DNA of 9,701 nt, taken from contig DHJB01000047.1 in the NCBI GenBank assembly GCA_002404115.1, positions 1-9,701 on the forward strand, read 5' to 3'. Below the pieces are notes generated by a model. That model was not told the origin of the DNA, made no database searches, and saw nothing but the letters and a program-made list of their open reading frames with translations. This stretch comes from Microbacteriaceae bacterium UBA4731. GTDB taxonomy: Bacteria; Actinomycetota; Actinomycetes; Actinomycetales; Microbacteriaceae. Below are positions 6,480 to 9,701 of the stretch, in pieces. The position numbers were made by a program, and so were the translations under genes. Positions within the stretch are counted from its first letter, which is position 1. The number at the start of each line of letters is the position of its first letter.

Positions 6480-7739
6480 ATGGTTCAGAGACGCATTCCG
6501 AAGATCAAAGACCTTGCCCCGCTGATGAAGTTCAAGGCGCCGGAGCTGAACGCGAAGAAGCGCCGCCTCGAGGGCGCGCTCACGATCTACGACCTGCGCG
6601 ACATCGCCAAGCGCCGCACGCCCAGGGCCGCCTTCGACTACACCGAAGGCGCTGCGGAGGCTGAGATCTCGCTGGCCCGCGCCCGCCAGGCCTTCGAGGA
6701 CATCGAGTTCCACCCGTCGATCCTGCGCGACGTGTCGACCGTGTCGACCGGCTGGGACGTGCTTGGCGCACCCGTCGCCCTGCCATTCGGCATTGCCCCG
6801 ACCGGCTTCACGCGGATGATGCAGACCGAGGGCGAGATCGCGGGGGCCCATGCGGCCGCCCGCGCCGGCATCCCGTTCTCCCTCTCGACCATGGGTACGA
6901 GCTCGATCGAGGACGTCAAGGCCGCCAACCCCACCGGGCGCAACTGGTTCCAGCTGTACATGTGGAAAGACCGCGACCGCTCGATGGCCCTCGTCGACCG
7001 CGCCGCGAAAGCCGGCTTCGACACGCTGCTCGTGACCGTCGACGTACCGGTGGCCGGCGCGCGCCTGCGCGACAAGCGCAACGGCATGTCCATCCCGCCC
7101 GCGCTCACGCCCAGGACCGTGCTCAACGCCCTGCCGCGCCCGGAGTGGTGGATCAACTTCCTGACCACGGAGCCCCTCGCGTTCGCGAGCCTCGACCGCT
7201 GGAGCGGGACCGTCGCCGAGCTCCTCGACACCATGTTCGACCCCAGCGTGACCTTCGAGGACCTCGCCTGGATCAAGGCCCAGTGGCCGGGCAAGATCGT
7301 CGTCAAGGGCGTGCAGAACCTGGACGACGCGAAGAAGCTCGCCGACCTCGGCGTCGACGGCATCACGCTGTCGAACCACGGCGGCCGCCAGCTCGACCGC
7401 GCCCCCATCCCGTTCCACCTGCTGCCCCAGGTTGTGCGTGAGGTGGGGTCTGAGATGGAGATCCACCTCGACACCGGGATCATGAGCGGAGCGGATGTCG
7501 TGGCATCCGTCGCCCTTGGCGCCCGCTTCACCCTGATCGGCCGCGCCTACCTCTACGGCCTGATGGCCGGCGGCGAGGACGGCGTGAACCGCGCCATCCA
7601 GATCCTCTCGGAGCAGGTCTCCCGCACCATGCGTCTGCTCGGCGTGAACTCGCTCGAGGAGCTCGAGCCGCGGCACGTGACCCAGCTCGCGCGCCTGGTC
7701 CCGCTTGCCCCGTCGGTCGCCGCGGCCGCCCTGCAATAA
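6480..7739 (+). CDS. lldD: FMN-dependent L-lactate dehydrogenase (alpha-hydroxy-acid oxidase family)
   Basis: A 419-residue FMN enzyme that oxidises L-lactate to pyruvate, probably passing electrons to the quinone pool at the membrane. The family signature SNHGGRQLD (298-306) holds the catalytic base His300 and substrate-binding Arg303. Other expected residues are Tyr54 in DYTEGAAE, the FMN-binding APTG segment (106-109), QLY (Tyr160), TVDVPV (Asp188) and Lys276 in VVKGVQ. The start ATG has AGGAAG (6465-6470) nine bases upstream. No membrane helix is seen; attachment would be peripheral. It lies downstream of lldR and is probably co-transcribed and repressed by it. No lactate permease or lutABC genes are within the window. 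A related oxidase (glycolate, mandelate) is possible, but length, operator and neighbour favour lactate. Confidence 0.93.
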   Translation: MVQRRIPKIKDLAPLMKFKAPELNAKKRRLEGALTIYDLRDIAKRRTPRAAFDYTEGAAEAEISLARARQAFEDIEFHPSILRDVSTVSTGWDVLGAPVALPFGIAPTGFTRMMQTEGEIAGAHAAARAGIPFSLSTMGTSSIEDVKAANPTGRNWFQLYMWKDRDRSMALVDRAAKAGFDTLLVTVDVPVAGARLRDKRNGMSIPPALTPRTVLNALPRPEWWINFLTTEPLAFASLDRWSGTVAELLDTMFDPSVTFEDLAWIKAQWPGKIVVKGVQNLDDAKKLADLGVDGITLSNHGGRQLDRAPIPFHLLPQVVREVGSEMEIHLDTGIMSGADVVASVALGARFTLIGRAYLYGLMAGGEDGVNRAIQILSEQVSRTMRLLGVNSLEELEPRHVTQLARLVPLAPSVAAAALQ

Positions 7740-7897
7740 CCCGCGACGGCCCAGCAGTAACCAGCGATCAGCGCTCCACTCCGGAAGATCGCGACCGCTC
7801 TACAGGGTGCCTTAAAAGCGTCATTTTAGTCCTCGTAGCGGAGTCGTCAACGAGTAGACCTTTCTATGGGCGAGACCCTATCGAGGTCGATGTCTTC

Positions 7898-7967
7898 GCG
7901 GTACGTTGCCTCTGCGCGGGGCTAGTCGTATTACCCCTCGGGACGGTTCACAGTTGGAACGTACCGC
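7898..7967. repeat. 10-bp perfect inverted repeat, possible structured element
   Basis: The exact 10-bp arms GCGGTACGTT and AACGTACCGC are separated by 50 bases. Those bases hold a four-G/four-C hairpin, and a second imperfect inverted repeat (GGAC/GTCC plus GTTC/GAAC, 7941-7972) overlaps the right arm. Whether this is transcribed is unknown. Confidence 0.4.
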
Positions 7968-8003
7968 TGTCCGGCCCGGTTCCGCGCAGCACGCGAAATT
8001 GCA

Positions 8004-8011
8004 AAATTGAT
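8004..8011. repeat. Left 8-bp target-site duplication of the IS
   Basis: AAATTGAT directly borders the left inverted repeat and is repeated exactly at 9445-9452 next to the right inverted repeat. Eight base pairs is the duplication length typical of the ISL3 family. Confidence 0.95.
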
Positions 8012-8035
8012 GGCTCTCCTGACTCTTCCGTGGGT
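8012..8035 (+). repeat. Left terminal inverted repeat of the IS
   Basis: 24-bp imperfect repeat matching the right end (9421-9444) at 19 positions; the first ten bases are identical. It runs up against the transposase stop codon (8035-8037). Confidence 0.9.
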
Positions 8036-9333
8036 TAAACCCGGCCGGGAAGCACGGGTTTGTGGCCGCCGAGGCTGAGCATGGCGAGGGCGATGAGGGC
8101 GTCGGGTGATCTGAAGCCGAATGCGATTCGGGTGATGAGTCGGATCTTGGTGTTCATGGATTCGACCCGGCCGTTGGAGAGGCCGTGTTCGATCGAGGCG
8201 AGGATCGCGGTGCGGTGCTTGACGATGGAGCGTTGTAGTTTCACGAAGGACGGGATTCGGCTGCGGCGCGCCCATCCGATCCACTTGTCCAGAGCCTCAG
8301 TGGCTTCGTCGTGGGGCAGCTTGAAGACCAGTCGGAGGCCTTCCTTGAGGTAGTAGGCCCGACCCAGGGCCGGGTCGGTCTGCACGACCCAGGCGAGCTT
8401 GATTTGTTGTTTCTCAGTGAGGTTCTCCGGGTTTTTCCAGAGCGCGAAGCGGGAGTTCATCATCAACTTCGCGTGGTCGCTGCTGGGCCGGGGCGGGGCG
8501 TCGTGCGCGGGCCGGCCGACCGTGCGGGACTCGTTCTGACGGGCCTGTTTGCGGGCCTCGGTCCACGCGGCCCTGCGGACTTCGTCGAGGGCTTCCGTGG
8601 CCCATTTGACGACGTGGAACGGGTCCGCGCAGCGCACCGCGTTCGGGCAGCGCGCCGCGACGACCGTCGCGATCCACGCGGCCCCATCCGCGGAAACATG
8701 CGTGATCAGGGCTGATCGTTCCTCGCCGAGGGCATCGAAGAACGTGCCGAGAGTGGCCTTGTCCTGTCCCGGGGCCGCCCAGACCAGACGCCCGGAACTG
8801 TGGTCGACGACCACGGTCAAGAACTTCCGGCCGCGCTTGTAGGAGATCTCATCGATCCCGATCCGGGTGAGCCCGGCGAAGGGATCATGGAGCTCTTCAG
8901 TGTCGGCCCAAACCCGGGTCATGATCGCCCCGACCGTCCGCCACGCGATCCGCATCAAATGGGTGACCGCGGTCTTGGACGTTTGCGTGGCCAGCCACGC
9001 GACCTGGGCATCGAAGTGATGCGTGTGGCCGGCCTGGTGCCGGGCCCACGGGACCGCGGCCACGATCACACCATGATCCCGGCACGACACCCGCGGGGCA
9101 TCAGCCTCCAGATAGACCTGGATCGTGCCCGCATCCAACGCCCGCCACCGGCGGCGTCCAGCACCACCGTCATAGCGAGGGGACCGCCGCTGACACGCCC
9201 CGCAGCGGCTCCGCATCGACCCGGTTGACCGCACCGACGCAATCAAATCACCCGAATCGTCATCAAAATCGATGCCCTCGACCACAGTCTTGTCGACACC
9301 GAGCAAAGTCCGCCATATCGTTAGAGACCGCAC
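8035..9333 (-). CDS. ISL3-family transposase
   Basis: A 432-residue DDE transposase. The N-terminus has a zinc-binding motif (CGAC at residues 44-47, then C84 and H87 in SCRDHG) and a helix-turn-helix region around 100-145 (THHFDAQVAWLA, KTAVTHLMRIAWRTVGAIM), as in ISL3 elements. The catalytic triad is visible as Asp161 (GIDEISYKRGRKFLTVVVD), Asp216 (VSADGAAW) and Glu391 (SNGRVESMNTKIRLI). CADPFHVVKW (235-244) is another family hallmark. The frame is undamaged and full length. The start is GTG 9333; no in-frame ATG with better context is seen, and a promoter about 40 bp upstream would give a near-leaderless message. It would cut and insert the surrounding element. Confidence 0.95.
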   Translation of the reverse strand: MRSLTIWRTLLGVDKTVVEGIDFDDDSGDLIASVRSTGSMRSRCGACQRRSPRYDGGAGRRRWRALDAGTIQVYLEADAPRVSCRDHGVIVAAVPWARHQAGHTHHFDAQVAWLATQTSKTAVTHLMRIAWRTVGAIMTRVWADTEELHDPFAGLTRIGIDEISYKRGRKFLTVVVDHSSGRLVWAAPGQDKATLGTFFDALGEERSALITHVSADGAAWIATVVAARCPNAVRCADPFHVVKWATEALDEVRRAAWTEARKQARQNESRTVGRPAHDAPPRPSSDHAKLMMNSRFALWKNPENLTEKQQIKLAWVVQTDPALGRAYYLKEGLRLVFKLPHDEATEALDKWIGWARRSRIPSFVKLQRSIVKHRTAILASIEHGLSNGRVESMNTKIRLITRIAFGFRSPDALIALAMLSLGGHKPVLPGRV

Positions 9334-9345
9334 GCCGTTTTCCCG

Positions 9346-9374
9346 CCTATAAGTTTCTGTTCCTTGACAGTCAG
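9346..9374 (-). promoter_or_regulatory. Putative transposase promoter
   Basis: On the minus strand CTGACT (9374-9369) and TATAGG (9351-9346) are 17 bp apart and resemble -35 and -10 boxes. Transcription would start only a few bases before the GTG at 9333. Confidence 0.35.
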
Positions 9375-9378
9375 AAAC
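9353..9378. promoter_or_regulatory. Inverted repeat spanning the transposase promoter
   Basis: GTTTCTG (9353-9359) and CAGAAAC (9372-9378) are a perfect 7-bp inverted repeat around 12 bases, overlapping the proposed -35 and spacer. It may be a binding site for the transposase or a host protein, or an RNA hairpin limiting expression from outside transcripts. Confidence 0.4.
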
Positions 9379-9420
9379 CTAGACAGGAAGCGGCGTGCGG
9401 CCGTTAAGGCGCTCCGAAAC

Positions 9421-9444
9421 ACCCACAGATGCAACAGGAGAGCC
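9421..9444 (-). repeat. Right terminal inverted repeat of the IS
   Basis: Inverted partner of 8012-8035 (19/24 matches). Its outer end contains AGGAG (9436-9440), which lies ten bases before an ATG formed at the target duplication (9451). Confidence 0.9.
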
Positions 9445-9452
9445 AAATTGAT
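9445..9452. repeat. Right 8-bp target-site duplication of the IS
   Basis: Exact copy of AAATTGAT at 8004-8011, adjoining the right inverted repeat. Confidence 0.95.
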
Positions 9453-9677
9453 GTTTCTTTTCCCGAAGAAGGAAACTAATAATGCACATTGTCCTCTCCG
9501 GCGTAGCCGGATTTCCAGGATCCACGCCGTGCTGGGCCGCGGCCGATTCGGTCGCGGGCAGGCCGTCAACGAGCCCTCACCTGGCACGCCCATGTCGCGG
9601 CTCCCTGACGCGCGCCGGCGTCGCGACGGGATTCCGTCGATGTCCCCTGTCGGCCTGCGCGCGAGGCGACCCATGAC
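9453..9677. other. Right flank of the IS with no confidently identified gene
   Basis: It begins with an A/T-rich hairpin (GTTTC 9453-9457 with GAAAC 9472-9476, extended by a few wobble pairs). Two overlapping plus-strand frames are possible. One starts at ATG 9482 with AAGGA (9469-9473) eight bases upstream and would give 64 residues, ending at 9676. The other is open from ATG 9451 to the window end (over 80 codons, rich in Arg and Pro), with very high third-position G+C after about 9520. A minus-strand frame is also open across 9482-9674. None gives a recognisable protein, so no gene is called. It may be the start of a gene beyond the window or decayed sequence. Confidence 0.4.
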
Positions 9678-9701
9678 CAGGCATCAGGCATCAGGCATCA
9701 G
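9678..9701. repeat. 7-bp tandem repeat (CAGGCAT) reaching the window end
   Basis: Three exact copies of CAGGCAT plus a further CAG are seen, with the array cut by the end of the window, so its true length is unknown. A seven-base unit in a coding frame would shift the frame with each copy gained or lost. Confidence 0.85.

Larger units (their letters stand above)
7740..8011. other. Non-coding, lower-G+C region downstream of lldD with inverted repeats
   Basis: No protein-coding frame with a ribosome site and useful length was found; stops are frequent in all frames. The base composition drops visibly below that of the genes around it. A weak hairpin GCGATC/GATCGC (7764-7769 with 7787-7792) could terminate lldD. 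ATCGAGGTCGAT (7880-7891) is a perfect palindrome. GCGGTACGTT (7898-7907) is repeated exactly inverted as AACGTACCGC (7958-7967), enclosing GGGG/CCCC (7918-7921 with 7934-7937). The region continues across the IS into 9453-9701, so before the insertion this was one longer stretch, perhaps a decayed or acquired segment. Confidence 0.5.
8012..9444 (-). mobile_element. Complete ISL3-family insertion sequence, 1433 bp
   Basis: The boundaries are set by terminal inverted repeats. The left end begins GGCTCTCCTG (8012-8021) and the right end is CAGGAGAGCC (9435-9444). Comparing both ends inward gives 19 matches in 24 bp, including the shared GTGGGT at positions 19-24. The element is flanked by perfect 8-bp direct repeats AAATTGAT. 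It carries one transposase gene on the minus strand that fills nearly all of it: the stop codon touches the left repeat and a 111-bp leader lies at the right end. Intact ends, an open transposase and an undamaged target duplication indicate a recent, possibly still mobile copy. It inserted into lower-G+C non-coding DNA downstream of lldD. Confidence 0.95.

Noticed and set aside
6721..6750. Repeated GTGTCGACC in lldD as another copy of the rhaB repeat segment
   Set aside because: It codes for a normal family region (RDVSTVST before the FMN-binding part) with no extra residues, so it needs no repeat insertion to explain it.
6210..7736. Minus-strand open frame of 508 codons opposite lldD
   Set aside because: It is a mirror frame of a clear FMN-dependent dehydrogenase; composition and lack of motifs mark it as a shadow.
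7931..8284. Minus-strand open frame crossing the left IS boundary
   Set aside because: It is an alternative frame of the transposase running by chance into the flank and has no recognisable domain.
9364..9369. Perfect plus-strand TTGACA near the right IS end as an outward-facing promoter
   Set aside because: No -10-like sequence occurs 16-19 bp downstream on the plus strand.

Overview
The window is a high-G+C stretch typical of an actinobacterial chromosome. Codons strongly favour G/C in the third position, GTG starts and near-leaderless arrangements appear, and the gene contents (fused rhamnulose-phosphate aldolase/dehydrogenase, LldR/LldD, IclR with a dienelactone-hydrolase-like enzyme) suggest a Microbacteriaceae-like organism. 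That family placement is inferred from protein style only.

Layout. (1) Positions 1-1973 hold the end of an L-rhamnose catabolic operon: the C-terminal short-chain dehydrogenase part of a RhaEW-type bifunctional enzyme, then rhamnulokinase rhaB. (2) A 70-bp highly symmetric palindrome lies at the convergent junction between rhaB and the next gene. (3) Positions 2055-3660 on the minus strand carry an IclR-family regulator followed by a dienelactone-hydrolase-family enzyme. The regulator's N-terminal reading frame appears broken by one extra base in a run of five G. (4) Divergent from these is a DJ-1/PfpI-family protein (3808-4377), ended by a strong hairpin. (5) A secreted glycerophosphodiester phosphodiesterase follows (4564-5619). 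(6) Positions 5645-7739 form an L-lactate utilisation module, lldR-lldD, with a textbook FadR/LldR-type palindromic operator placed just behind the -10 of its promoter. (7) After lldD comes about 270 bp of non-coding, lower-G+C DNA containing inverted repeats. It is interrupted by a complete ISL3-family insertion sequence (8012-9444) with 24-bp imperfect inverted repeats, an intact transposase and a perfect 8-bp target duplication. (8) The right flank (9453-9701) has no confident gene and ends in a 7-bp tandem repeat that runs off the window.

The genes form separate small carbon-use modules (rhamnose; lactate; phosphodiester scavenging) with local regulators, not one pathway. I see no defence system, CRISPR array, tRNA, rRNA or clear novel multi-gene system. 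The most unusual items are the symmetric four-heptamer palindrome, the repeat-like in-frame insertion inside rhaB, the frameshifted regulator start, and the fresh-looking IS whose end supplies a ribosome-binding-like sequence to an open frame next to it.
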